DNA of 64,000 bases. Origin: Mycobacterium seoulense. GTDB taxonomy: Bacteria; Actinomycetota; Actinomycetes; Mycobacteriales; Mycobacteriaceae. Numbering within the stretch: the stretch's first letter is position 1; the number at the start of each line of letters is the position of its first letter. Shown here piece after piece: positions 53,858 through 62,013 of this stretch. The stretch covers positions 2,294,001 through 2,358,000 of the forward strand of contig NZ_AP022582.1 in assembly GCF_010731595.1 (NCBI RefSeq). The letters are read 5' to 3'. A program made the translations under genes and the position numbers. The notes under the pieces were generated by a model. The model saw only the letters and a program-made list of their open reading frames with translations, had not been told where the DNA came from and did not search any database.

Positions 53858-54608
53858 TCACCCGACCGGCCACGGCATCGAGGTGTTCGTTCAGATAGAA
53901 ATGCCCGCCGTCGTAGAGCGACAGCTCGAAGGTGCCCGCGGTGTGGTTCTCCCAGAGCCGCAAGGCGGCCGGGTCGACGCGGTGGTCATCGCGTGCCCCC
54001 AGCACACGGATGTCCGCGCTGATGCGGACATCGGGACCGCACTCGTAGCGGTTGACCGCCCGGTAGTCGGCCCGCACCGCGGTGGTCAGCAGCTCGGCGA
54101 ACTCGTCGTCGGCCAGCAGCTCGGGATCGGTGCCGCCGAGATCGGCGATGTCGGCGAGCAATCCGTCGTCGGTGGTGGGGAGTTCCGGCATGGCGGCAAC
54201 CGAGGACGGCGCCGGCCCGGCCGACACCCACAGGCGCCGCACGGCGGTGTCGTGCGATTCGGCGATCCTGGCGAACTCGAACGCGACGACGGCGCCCATG
54301 CTGTGACCGAACAACCGCAGCGGCGCCACCCGGCTCCACGGTCCGGCGTCGAACAGGTCCCGGGCAAGGTCGTGCACGGTGTCGGGGGCCGGGTGGCTCA
54401 GCCGGTCCGCGCGCTGCGGGTACTGCACGATGTACGTGTCGCCGCCCGCGGCAAGCGCGGTCGCCAGCGCGCGGTAGCTCGCCGCGGCCGCCCCGGCGTG
54501 GGGAAACACGACGGTCGCGCCGGCTCGCCGGCGCTCGGTCCTCGCGGGCGCCCGCTTGATCCAGGGCGCGAATTCGGTTGGCCTGCTCACCACGGGGTTG
54601 AATGTCAT
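53844..54608 (-). CDS. Stand-alone mycobactin thioesterase (MbtT-type)
   Basis: 254-residue alpha/beta thioesterase. Nucleophile GHSMGAVVAFEFAR, Asp in the GARDDHRVD loop and His in DGGHFYLNEH. FPHAGAAAASYRALA is a typical type II thioesterase N-terminus. ATG 54608 overlaps the mbtB stop (ATGA). In M. tuberculosis the thioesterase is the C-terminal part of MbtB. Here it is a separate coupled gene and may edit or release intermediates in trans. Confidence 0.9.
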   Translation of the reverse strand: MTFNPVVSRPTEFAPWIKRAPARTERRRAGATVVFPHAGAAAASYRALATALAAGGDTYIVQYPQRADRLSHPAPDTVHDLARDLFDAGPWSRVAPLRLFGHSMGAVVAFEFARIAESHDTAVRRLWVSAGPAPSSVAAMPELPTTDDGLLADIADLGGTDPELLADDEFAELLTTAVRADYRAVNRYECGPDVRISADIRVLGARDDHRVDPAALRLWENHTAGTFELSLYDGGHFYLNEHLDAVAGRVNADV

Positions 54609-57600
54609 TGCGCCGTACCCGAGTTCCGGGCCTGGTGGGAGGCCGATAGCACCGCCTCGGCGTCCATCTGGATGACTTCGAGGTACAGCTCGGCCACCCG
54701 ATCGAGCCGCGCGCCGTCCCGCTCCCGGCCGACAAGCAAATCAGCGAGCGCGGCAACGGTTCTGCCGGCGAACATGTCGGCGACCATGATGTGGGGGGTG
54801 TCCAGCCAGCTCCGGATGCGGCCCACGGCCTGGGTGGCCAGCACCGAATCGCCGCCGAGGGCGAAGAAGTCATCGTCACGACCGACCCGCTGCACGCCGA
54901 GCAGATCACCCAGGAGCGCGGCGAGGGCGGATTCCAGCGGCGTCGACGGGGCGTGGTAGCCGGGCTGATCGCACAGCGAGACCACGGCACCCAATTCGCG
55001 GGCGACCGCACGACGGTCGATCTTGCCGGCGTCGGTGAACGGGACGCGCTCCACCAGTGCGATGTGACGCGGAACCATGTGCGCCGGAACGACTTCGCTC
55101 ATCAGGTCCCGAATCCGCTCCGCGCTGACCTCGGCGCTACGGGGGCTTTCCGGGCAGACCGCGGCGGCCAGCACCTCGGCGCCACCGGCGCCGGGGAGGA
55201 CGGCCGCGACCGCGATCGCCACGCCCGGCAGCCGGCGCAGGGCGGCCTCGACCTCGCCGAGTTCGACGCGGTACCCGCTGATCTTGACCCGGTGATCGGC
55301 GCGGCCGACGAACTCCAGCGTGCCGTCGGGCCAGTACCTGGCCAGGTCACCGGTGCGGTACCACGTCTTGCCCGCGTGCTCGACGAAGCGCTCCGCGGTG
55401 AGGTCCGGACGCCCGCGATAGCCCCGCGCGATCCCGCGGCCGGACACCCAGAGCTCGCCGGCGACCCAGTCGGGGCAGTCCTCGCCCGCGTCGTTCACGA
55501 CGCGGCAGGCGTTGTTGGTGAGCGGCACACCGTAGGGCAGCGCGGTCCAGTCCGCCGGCAAAGCGTCAGGGTCGGCAATCTCGAAAATGGTGTTATGGAC
55601 CGGGGTTTCGGTCGCTCCCCCCAGGCCGGCGAACCGCAGGTTCGGCGCCTCGGCTTTCAGGCGGCGCGCCACCTCGGGGCGCACCCAGTCCCCGCCGGTG
55701 GGAATCACCCGCACGGAGGAGAGTCGTCCGCGGCCGACTTCGATCAGCATCTCCAGCCAACCGGGCATGAAGTGCAGGACGGTGACCTGGTGGGTCTCGA
55801 TGAGCCTTGCCCAGGCATCGGGGTCGCGGCGCTGGGCTTCGTCGACCACCACGACCGACCCGCCCGTCCGCAAGGTGACGAAGATGTCCATCACCGAGAT
55901 GTCGCCTTCCAGGGTCGAGAGGGCCAGGCAGCGGTCCGCGGGGCCGATCTCGAAGTGGCGGGCGATGAATTCGACGGTGTTCATCGCGGCGTCGTGCGTC
56001 ACCTCGACGCCCTTCGGCTCGCCGGTCGAGCCGGAGGTGAACAACACGTAGGCGAGGTCGGTGGGATCGATTCTCGCCGAGGGTATGCCGGCCGCGGCGC
56101 CGGCGTCGCGCAGCACATCGGCGAGGATCAACTCGGGCACCGGCAGGGCCAGCCGCTGCCCGCCGCACACCAGGGCCAGGCGCACCGACCCGGATTGCAG
56201 GATGCGCTCCGCGCGATCGCGCGGCTGGTCGACGCCGATCGGCAGGTAAACCGCACCGACGTTCAGGATGCCCAGCAGCGCCGGCACCTGCTCGGCGGTC
56301 TTCGGGCCCACCACCGCGATCGTGTCACCGGCGCCCACGCCGGCCGTGCGCAACGCGGCGGCCACCGCCAGGGCCTGGTCGCGCAGCTGCCCGTAACTGA
56401 GGTCACCGGAGCTGGCGAATACCGCCGGCGCCTCGGGCCGCCGCTCGGCCTGCCGAAAGAAGCCGTCGTGCAACGCTTCCCCGCTTGGCGCGGCCGTACG
56501 GCCATTGACCGCATCGCGCACCGCGCGCTGCGCGTCGGGCAGCGGTGCGGGACCCACCGCTGCCCAGCTGTCATCGACCGAGGCCAGCCTGAGCAGTTCG
56601 TCGATGTGGTAGTCGAACATGGCCTCGACGACACCAGGGGCGAAGATGCCCTCGCGGACATCCCAATTCACCAGCACGCCGCCGTCGAACTCGGTGACCT
56701 GAGCGTCGAGCAGTACCTGTGGACCCTGGGAGATCAGCCAGGCGGGCGTGCCGAATTGCGCCGTGACCTCGCGGCTGAACAGTTCGCCGAGGCCGAGCGC
56801 GCTGGTGAAGACCACCGGCGCCAGCACCTGGTTACCGCGGTGCCGGCTGAGATCCCGCAGCACCGAGAGCCCGGGATAGGCCGAGTGTGCGGCGGCGGTC
56901 CGCATCGCGCCCTGCACGGCCTGGGCCCGTGCCGCCGGGGTGCGGGTGCCGGTGAGGTCGACGTCGAGCAGCAGCGAGGAGGTGAAGTCACCGACCAACG
57001 AGTCGACGTCGGGGTGCTGGGGTTGACGCCCGAACAGCGGAACGTTCAGCAGGAAGCGGGGGCCGGTCGACCAGCGGGCCAGGGCGTTGGCGAACGACCC
57101 GGCGAGCGCCATCGCCGGGGTGACCCCGCGGGCCTGCGCGCGGGCGAACAGGGCGTCGCGGGTCTGCGGGTCCAGCCAGCGCCAGAGCCGGGCGCTCGTG
57201 CGGGCGCCGCGGTCGCCGGTGGTGGGAAGCGCCGGCGGGTCCGGCAGCTCCGGGATGCGCTGCGCCCACCACTCGTGGTCGGACTCGCGAACCGGTTGCT
57301 GCCGCGCCTCGTCCGCCTCGATGGCGCGCCGGTATTGCCGGAACGTGTACCGCAGTGCGGGCAGCTCCTGACCGGAATACAGGGCCGCCAGGTCGGCCAT
57401 CAGGGTGCGATAGCTCATCGCGTCGGCGGCTTGCATGTCCAGGTCGACGTGCAGGCGCGAACGCCCGCCGGGCAGCCGGGTCAACGCCAGTTCGAACACC
57501 GCGCCGTCCAGCTGCTGGTGCGATTTGGCGGCGCGGATGGCGGCGAGCCGCTGATCGACTTCGCCGCCGCTCAGGTGGCGCAGGTCTTCGACCGCGACCG

Positions 57601-58123
57601 GGAACTCGTCGGCCGCCCCGGCGGCGGTGATGCGCTGGGTGCCGTCGGGCAGGAACCGCACCCGCAGCATCGAATGACGCCGGGCCAGCGCCGTGGCCGC
57701 CGCTTGCAGGCGCTCGGGATCGACTGAGCGGCCGTCGAATTCGACGTAGAGGTGTCCGGCCACCCCGCCAAGCCGCTGGCCGTCCTGGCGCCCGACCCAC
57801 ATCGCGTGCTGCATCGGAGCCAGGGGGAAGGGGTCGCCGGCCGCGTCATCCGGCGATTCGGGCGGTGGCGGCTCGGCGGCCCCGTCCTGGGAGTCGGCAG
57901 TCATCAGCCCGGACCAGGCCTCGACCGTCGGGGCGGCGGCCAGCGTGGCGAAATCGACGGCAATACCCTGGCGTCGCCAGCGGCCCGCCAGCGTCATGAT
58001 CCGGATGGAGTCCAGGCCCTGGCCGATGAGGTTGGCGGTCGGGTCAAGGTCGTCGGCACCGAGACCGAGCAGTTCGGCCACCTCCGCCCGGACGTCCTCC
58101 GGGCGCACCGAGGCACGCACCAC
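54605..58123 (-). CDS. mbtB: Phenyloxazoline synthase MbtB (ArCP-Cy-A-T)
   Basis: NRPS that joins salicylate to Ser/Thr and cyclises to the oxazoline. 1172 residues: aryl carrier (Ser in GQGLDSIRIM near 42), cyclisation domain with DxxxxDxxS (DMQAADAMS), adenylation domain (FTSGSTGEPKGVEV; GDISVMDIF; GRADHRVKISGYRVELGE) and T domain (GGDSVLATQ). It lacks the C-terminal thioesterase. Start GTG 58123 matches the M. tuberculosis N-terminal length; GTG 58120 is close behind, and AGGGAGGG is the SD. First gene of the operon, opposite mbtA across IdeR-like boxes. Confidence 0.94.
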   Translation of the reverse strand: MVRASVRPEDVRAEVAELLGLGADDLDPTANLIGQGLDSIRIMTLAGRWRRQGIAVDFATLAAAPTVEAWSGLMTADSQDGAAEPPPPESPDDAAGDPFPLAPMQHAMWVGRQDGQRLGGVAGHLYVEFDGRSVDPERLQAAATALARRHSMLRVRFLPDGTQRITAAGAADEFPVAVEDLRHLSGGEVDQRLAAIRAAKSHQQLDGAVFELALTRLPGGRSRLHVDLDMQAADAMSYRTLMADLAALYSGQELPALRYTFRQYRRAIEADEARQQPVRESDHEWWAQRIPELPDPPALPTTGDRGARTSARLWRWLDPQTRDALFARAQARGVTPAMALAGSFANALARWSTGPRFLLNVPLFGRQPQHPDVDSLVGDFTSSLLLDVDLTGTRTPAARAQAVQGAMRTAAAHSAYPGLSVLRDLSRHRGNQVLAPVVFTSALGLGELFSREVTAQFGTPAWLISQGPQVLLDAQVTEFDGGVLVNWDVREGIFAPGVVEAMFDYHIDELLRLASVDDSWAAVGPAPLPDAQRAVRDAVNGRTAAPSGEALHDGFFRQAERRPEAPAVFASSGDLSYGQLRDQALAVAAALRTAGVGAGDTIAVVGPKTAEQVPALLGILNVGAVYLPIGVDQPRDRAERILQSGSVRLALVCGGQRLALPVPELILADVLRDAGAAAGIPSARIDPTDLAYVLFTSGSTGEPKGVEVTHDAAMNTVEFIARHFEIGPADRCLALSTLEGDISVMDIFVTLRTGGSVVVVDEAQRRDPDAWARLIETHQVTVLHFMPGWLEMLIEVGRGRLSSVRVIPTGGDWVRPEVARRLKAEAPNLRFAGLGGATETPVHNTIFEIADPDALPADWTALPYGVPLTNNACRVVNDAGEDCPDWVAGELWVSGRGIARGYRGRPDLTAERFVEHAGKTWYRTGDLARYWPDGTLEFVGRADHRVKISGYRVELGEVEAALRRLPGVAIAVAAVLPGAGGAEVLAAAVCPESPRSAEVSAERIRDLMSEVVPAHMVPRHIALVERVPFTDAGKIDRRAVARELGAVVSLCDQPGYHAPSTPLESALAALLGDLLGVQRVGRDDDFFALGGDSVLATQAVGRIRSWLDTPHIMVADMFAGRTVAALADLLVGRERDGARLDRVAELYLEVIQMDAEAVLSASHQARNSGTAQ

Positions 58124-58137
58124 AAACCCTCCCTGAA

Positions 58138-58156
58138 TTAGCACAGGCTGCCCTAA
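58138..58156. promoter_or_regulatory. IdeR box 1, mbtA-mbtB intergenic
   Basis: TTAGCACAGGCTGCCCTAA matches the 19-bp IdeR consensus at 14 positions by eye, with both TTAG/CTAA ends intact. Iron-bound IdeR represses mbt genes in M. tuberculosis from this same position. Confidence 0.8.
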
Positions 58157-58172
58157 GTTGTGGTTACCCTAT
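58154..58172. promoter_or_regulatory. Weaker IdeR-like box 2
   Basis: TAAGTTGTGGTTACCCTAT matches the consensus at about 12 of 19 positions and overlaps box 1 by three bases. It includes a TATCCT (58170-58175) that can serve as the mbtA -10. Confidence 0.45.
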
Positions 58173-58217
58173 CCTTACTCATCGATCGCCGCTACTACGC
58201 CCCCCGCCTGAGGACCT

Positions 58218-59876
58218 ATGACCGCGAACACACGGCCCGCCCCGGCCGGCGCCCTCGAAGGGTTCGTGCCGTTCCCCGCCGATCGGGCCGCCGCCTACCG
58301 GGCCGCCGGCTACTGGGTGGGCCGCACGCTGGACACCATCCTGAGCGACGCGGCGGGGCGCTGGCCCGGCCGAGCGGCCGTGCTGGACGCCGCCGACGAC
58401 GCCGGCCTGAGTTATGCCGAGCTCGATGCGCGCGCCGACCGCGCCGCGGCGGGCCTCCGCGGTCTGGGCATCGCACCGGGCGACCGGGTGCTGCTCCAGC
58501 TGCCGAACGGTTGCCAGTTCGCGGTCGCCCTGTTCGGGCTGCTGCGGGCCGGCGCCATCCCGGTGATGTGTCTGCCCGGCCATCGGGCGGCCGAATTGGG
58601 ACATTTCGCCGCCGTCAGCCAGGCCACCGGGTTGGTGATTGCCGACGCGCTGAACGGTTTCGACTACCGCGCCATGGCCCGCGAAATCGTCAGGGACCAC
58701 CCGGCGCTCCAGTATGTCGTCGTCGACGGCGAACCGGGCCCGTTCACCTCGTGGGCCCAGCTTTGCGAGCCGGCCACCTCCCCGCCCCCGGCACCGCCGC
58801 GCGATCCGGGATCGCCTGCGCTGCTTCTGGTTTCCGGTGGCACAACCGGCACTCCGAAACTCATCCCGCGCACCCACGACGACTACCTGTTCAACGCGGC
58901 CGCCAGCGCGCAGGTGTGCCGTCTCACGGCCGACGACGTGTATCTGGTGATGCTCGCGGCCGGGCACAACTTCCCGCTGGCCTGCCCCGGGCTGCTCGGC
59001 GCCATGACGGTGGGCGCCACCACCGTGTTCGGCACCGACCCCAGCCCGGAGGCCGCCTTCGCCGCCGTCGAGCGCCACGGTGTCACGGTCACCGCCCTGG
59101 TGCCGGCGCTGGCCAAACTGTGGGCGCAGGCCTGCGAGTGGGAACCGGTGACACCGAAAACCTTGCGGCTGCTGCAGGTTGGCGGGGCAAAGTTGGAACC
59201 CGACGACGCCCGCGTGATCCGCGCCGCGTTGACCCCGGGGTTGCAGCAGGTGTTCGGGATGGCGGAAGGGCTGCTGAACTACACCCGCCCGGACGATCCG
59301 CCGGAGCTCGTCGACCACACCCAGGGGCGCCCGTTGTGCCCGGCCGACGAAGTGCGCGTCGTCGGCGCCGACGGGCGACCGGTGGCGCCCGGCGAGGAAG
59401 GCGAGCTGCTGGTGCGCGGCCCGTACACCCTCAACGGCTACTACCGTGCCGAGCGCGATAACGAACGCTGCTTCGATCCCGACGGTTTCTTCCGCACCGG
59501 TGACCTGGTCCGGCTCCGCGACGACGGCTATCTGACGGTGACCGGGCGGGTCAAGGACGTGATCTGCCGCGGCGGGGAAACCATCTCCGCCGCCGACCTC
59601 GAGGAGCAGATGCTCAGCCACCCGTCGATCTTCTCGGCCGCGGCCCTGCCGCTGCCCGACCCATACCTCGGCGAAACGATCTGCGCGGCAGTCGTCTTCA
59701 CCGGCACCGGGGTGTCACTGGCGGAGCTGAACGCCTACCTCGACCAGCGTGGCGTGGCCGCCCATGCGCGGCCCGATGTGCTGGTTGCGATGGCAGCGCT
59801 GCCGACCACACCGATCGGCAAGATCGACAAGAAGGCGATCGCGACCCAGGTTACAGCCCAGCGAGCGCCCAGCTGA
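58218..59876 (+). CDS. mbtA: Salicyl-AMP ligase
   Basis: Adenylates salicylate and loads it on the aryl carrier of MbtB. 552 residues, full length. Motifs: LLLVSGGTTGTPKLIPRTHDDY region (P-loop), RTGDLVRLRDDGY, GRVKDVICRGGETIS, and the C-terminal catalytic Lys in PIGKIDKKAI. ATG 58218 has GAGGA upstream. Divergent from mbtB; ends 11 bp before the convergent TetR gene. Confidence 0.95.
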   Translation: MTANTRPAPAGALEGFVPFPADRAAAYRAAGYWVGRTLDTILSDAAGRWPGRAAVLDAADDAGLSYAELDARADRAAAGLRGLGIAPGDRVLLQLPNGCQFAVALFGLLRAGAIPVMCLPGHRAAELGHFAAVSQATGLVIADALNGFDYRAMAREIVRDHPALQYVVVDGEPGPFTSWAQLCEPATSPPPAPPRDPGSPALLLVSGGTTGTPKLIPRTHDDYLFNAAASAQVCRLTADDVYLVMLAAGHNFPLACPGLLGAMTVGATTVFGTDPSPEAAFAAVERHGVTVTALVPALAKLWAQACEWEPVTPKTLRLLQVGGAKLEPDDARVIRAALTPGLQQVFGMAEGLLNYTRPDDPPELVDHTQGRPLCPADEVRVVGADGRPVAPGEEGELLVRGPYTLNGYYRAERDNERCFDPDGFFRTGDLVRLRDDGYLTVTGRVKDVICRGGETISAADLEEQMLSHPSIFSAAALPLPDPYLGETICAAVVFTGTGVSLAELNAYLDQRGVAAHARPDVLVAMAALPTTPIGKIDKKAIATQVTAQRAPS

Positions 59877-59887
59877 CCAGGCCGCCG

Positions 59888-60502
59888 TTAGCTGTCCTTG
59901 GCGCGCAACGCGTTTAGCAGCCGGTCCATCACCGCGCCGGCCTCGGCGCGCGCGTGACGATGATCGTCCGCGCGGGCGATGTAGAGCGTCGCCTCGCGCA
60001 GCGCCCCCATGACGGTCAGGGCGGTTGCCTCGACGGGTTGGGGCGGGATGCTGCCGGACTCGATGGCGTGGGTCAGCAGCGCCTTCACGAAGCCGATGTT
60101 GTATCGGTTCCCGATGTCGCTCCAGCGTTCCCACCCCAACACCGCCAGCGCCTCCAGCAGCACGATGCGCTGAATCTCGGGCTCGGCGCACGCGTCCAGC
60201 CAAAGGCCCGCGCACAGCCGCATGACCTCGACCGGATCGGATTCCCCCGCGGCGGCGACGGCCTCCCCCATCCGGGCGGCCATCTCGGCTTCCACTTTCT
60301 CGAACACCGCGGCGAAAAGCTCTGTCTTGTCGGCGAAATGGTGGTACAACGCGCCGCGCGTCACGCCCGCGTCCCGCACGATCGTCTCCAGGGAAACCTC
60401 CGAGAACCCCAGCGATGCGAACAGGGGCCGGGCGGCACTGATCAACGCGCCGCGCGTGTCGGCGGCACGCTCGGCCTGTGTGCGGCGACCATCCTGCGCC
60501 AT
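59888..60502 (-). CDS. TetR family repressor
   Basis: 204-residue TetR regulator. HTH: FSEVSLETIVRDAGVTRGALYHHFADKTELF. The ligand domain is helical and Ala-rich, ligand unknown. Start ATG 60502; the frame is open upstream but carries no HTH there. It lies downstream of the DinB gene on the same strand, and a CATAC-N5-G(C/T)ATG operator precedes both genes. Convergent with mbtA. Confidence 0.9.
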   Translation of the reverse strand: MAQDGRRTQAERAADTRGALISAARPLFASLGFSEVSLETIVRDAGVTRGALYHHFADKTELFAAVFEKVEAEMAARMGEAVAAAGESDPVEVMRLCAGLWLDACAEPEIQRIVLLEALAVLGWERWSDIGNRYNIGFVKALLTHAIESGSIPPQPVEATALTVMGALREATLYIARADDHRHARAEAGAVMDRLLNALRAKDS

Positions 60503-60537
60503 ACCACCCTTACCTTTCACGCCCGCGTATGCATTGT

Positions 60538-60552
60538 CATACATACCGCATG
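60538..60552. promoter_or_regulatory. Operator O1 before the TetR gene
   Basis: CATACATACCGCATG, about 36 nt before the TetR start. It matches O2 (61379-61393) at 13 of 15 positions. A separate perfect inverted repeat, GTATG-6 nt-CATAC, lies at 60527-60542. Confidence 0.5.
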
Positions 60553-60591
60553 AAGGTCGCGGGATGTTCTCCCACGCGGGTGCGGTGTCGT

Positions 60592-61338
60592 TCAGAACAC
60601 GCTGAACCGCCGGGCGATGTCCAGCGCCGACGAGTCCCCCTCGGCCCGAACGCCGAGTCCTTCCCAGGTGCCGCGCTGGGTGACCCACCGCACGAACGCT
60701 TGCGAATCGGATGTGATCCGCGCGGCCGGATCGCCCTGGGCGCCGAGGCGCAGCGTGCGGGTGCACAGCCCGTCGAGGCGGATTTCGACACCGCCGCGTA
60801 AGTCGTTGAGCAGCTGGGTGTTCTGTTGTGGCAGCGCAGCCTCGATCCAGTCCAGCGTGGGGGCAAGCCGGAGCTCGTCGACGACCGGAGGTTCGGACCG
60901 CAACGGCCCGTCCGGGGCGAAGAGGTCGTAGCGCAGGTGGACGAAGGACTCGAAGACGAACGTCGTGGGCACGACCGAGGCCGGATATGTCCCGACATCA
61001 CCGATCGGTATGTCGACGTCTTGCCCCTCGACCGCGGCGAGCACCTCGAGCCCACGCGAACTGACCGACTCGTAGTCGGCAACCACCTGCGCGGGGGTCA
61101 TGGAGCGACGCGATTCGACGTAAAGGTCCGCTGCGCGTTCGGCGGGCAGGCCGCCGGGGTCGGGCAGCGTCGACGGATCGACCGCCAACCAGTAGCTACA
61201 TGCCATGTGCGACAAAAGATCCTGTACAGACCAACCGGAACATCCGCTGTCCCTCGCCCACATCGAGTCGGGCAGTCGCGAGAAAACGTCAAGAACGATT
61301 GCGCGTTCCTGGGCTATGGCATCGAGCGTGGCACTCAT
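60592..61338 (-). CDS. DinB-like mycothiol-dependent enzyme (maleylpyruvate isomerase family)
   Basis: 248-residue protein of the DinB/maleylpyruvate isomerase N-terminal fold. Metal-site His residues appear in WSVQDLLSHMA and FESFVHLRYDLF. A C-terminal SCP2-like part (DLRGGVEIRLDG; WVTQRG) is typical. These enzymes use mycothiol for isomerase or detoxification reactions; the substrate here is unknown. SD GGGAGG. Promoter overlapped by two operators, so it is probably the target of the adjacent TetR. Confidence 0.82.
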   Translation of the reverse strand: MSATLDAIAQERAIVLDVFSRLPDSMWARDSGCSGWSVQDLLSHMACSYWLAVDPSTLPDPGGLPAERAADLYVESRRSMTPAQVVADYESVSSRGLEVLAAVEGQDVDIPIGDVGTYPASVVPTTFVFESFVHLRYDLFAPDGPLRSEPPVVDELRLAPTLDWIEAALPQQNTQLLNDLRGGVEIRLDGLCTRTLRLGAQGDPAARITSDSQAFVRWVTQRGTWEGLGVRAEGDSSALDIARRFSVF

Positions 61339-61359
61339 GAACTGACCTCCCTATATACA

Positions 61360-61374
61360 TACATACTGTATGTA
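61360..61374. promoter_or_regulatory. Operator O3 at the DinB transcription start
   Basis: TACATACTGTATGTA, a 15-bp palindrome with only the centre base unpaired. It covers the predicted start of the DinB transcript. Confidence 0.55.
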
Positions 61375-61376
61375 CT

Positions 61377-61404
61377 AACATACACACCGTATGTATGAAG
61401 TCAA
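61377..61404 (-). promoter_or_regulatory. DinB promoter
   Basis: Minus-strand TTGACT (-35, 61404-61399), 16-bp spacer, TATGTT (-10, 61382-61377). Operator O2 lies within the spacer. Confidence 0.5.
61379..61393. promoter_or_regulatory. Operator O2 in the DinB promoter spacer
   Basis: CATACACACCGTATG, with ACATAC/GTATGT arms 5 nt apart (61378-61394). Shares CATAC-A(T/C)ACCG-(C/T)ATG with O1. Confidence 0.55.
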
Positions 61405-61553
61405 GGCGCGGGCCGCATTTGCAACTCGCCGGTCGGGCGGGCTTCAACTGCCGCGGAGCCTGCGGGTGCGGAGGCCGGCGATGATGGGATCTGCCGACAG
61501 AATCCCGCAAAGACGTTGCGGCACAGCCGCGGGCGGCGAACCCGACGAATAAG

Positions 61554-61838
61554 GTGCTGCATTTACCCCCCGGGGGGGTGCGCATCCTCATGGCCTGGGT
61601 CATCGCCGGGCTGCTGCTGAACAGCCCGGCCTTCCTGACCGGCTATGACTGGACCCGCTGGCTGACGATCGCGGCTTTCGATGTCGGAGTGGTGTTCATC
61701 CTCTTCGCGTCGCGTCGGCCGGAGATCGAGCAGGAGCCCTCGCCGAAAGCGTTGCGATCCTTCATTATTCTGGCCGTCCTGCTCGCGCTGATCCCGGTGG
61801 GCACGGTGCCCGGATTCGGCGGACCGCGGATGCGCTGA
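61554..61838 (+). CDS. Small two-helix membrane protein, unknown
   Basis: 94 residues from GTG 61554, with helices at about 12-50 (VIAGLLLNSPAFL; IAAFDVGVVFILFA) and 70-90 (FIILAVLLALIPVGTV), separated by a charged cytoplasmic loop. In-frame ATG 61590 starts just before the first helix and is an alternative. No domain recognised. It sits alone between the DinB and SDR genes. Confidence 0.5.
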   Translation: MLHLPPGGVRILMAWVIAGLLLNSPAFLTGYDWTRWLTIAAFDVGVVFILFASRRPEIEQEPSPKALRSFIILAVLLALIPVGTVPGFGGPRMR

Positions 61839-61873
61839 CCGGTACGGCCCCGATAGCCGTCCAAAGATGCCAT

Positions 61874-61885
61874 TGACTAATGTCA
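61874..61885. promoter_or_regulatory. Possible operator before the SDR gene
   Basis: TGAC-4 nt-GTCA inverted repeat, about 130 nt before the SDR start in an AT-rich patch. No regulator assigned. Confidence 0.25.
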
Positions 61886-62013
61886 CCATTTGCGATTGAC
61901 TTCGTTGCATGGCGGACGACGTTCCGGCTCGTGGGCCGCTTCGGGTGCACGCCTTGCCGGCATCGCCACGCGCGACTTCGCACGGGGCCTTCGCCGAGGA
62001 GGTGCGCTGAGCA

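Noticed and set aside
54791..57727. 978-residue plus-strand ORF opposite mbtB
   Set aside because: Same reason: antisense frame of a long high-GC gene without recognisable motifs.
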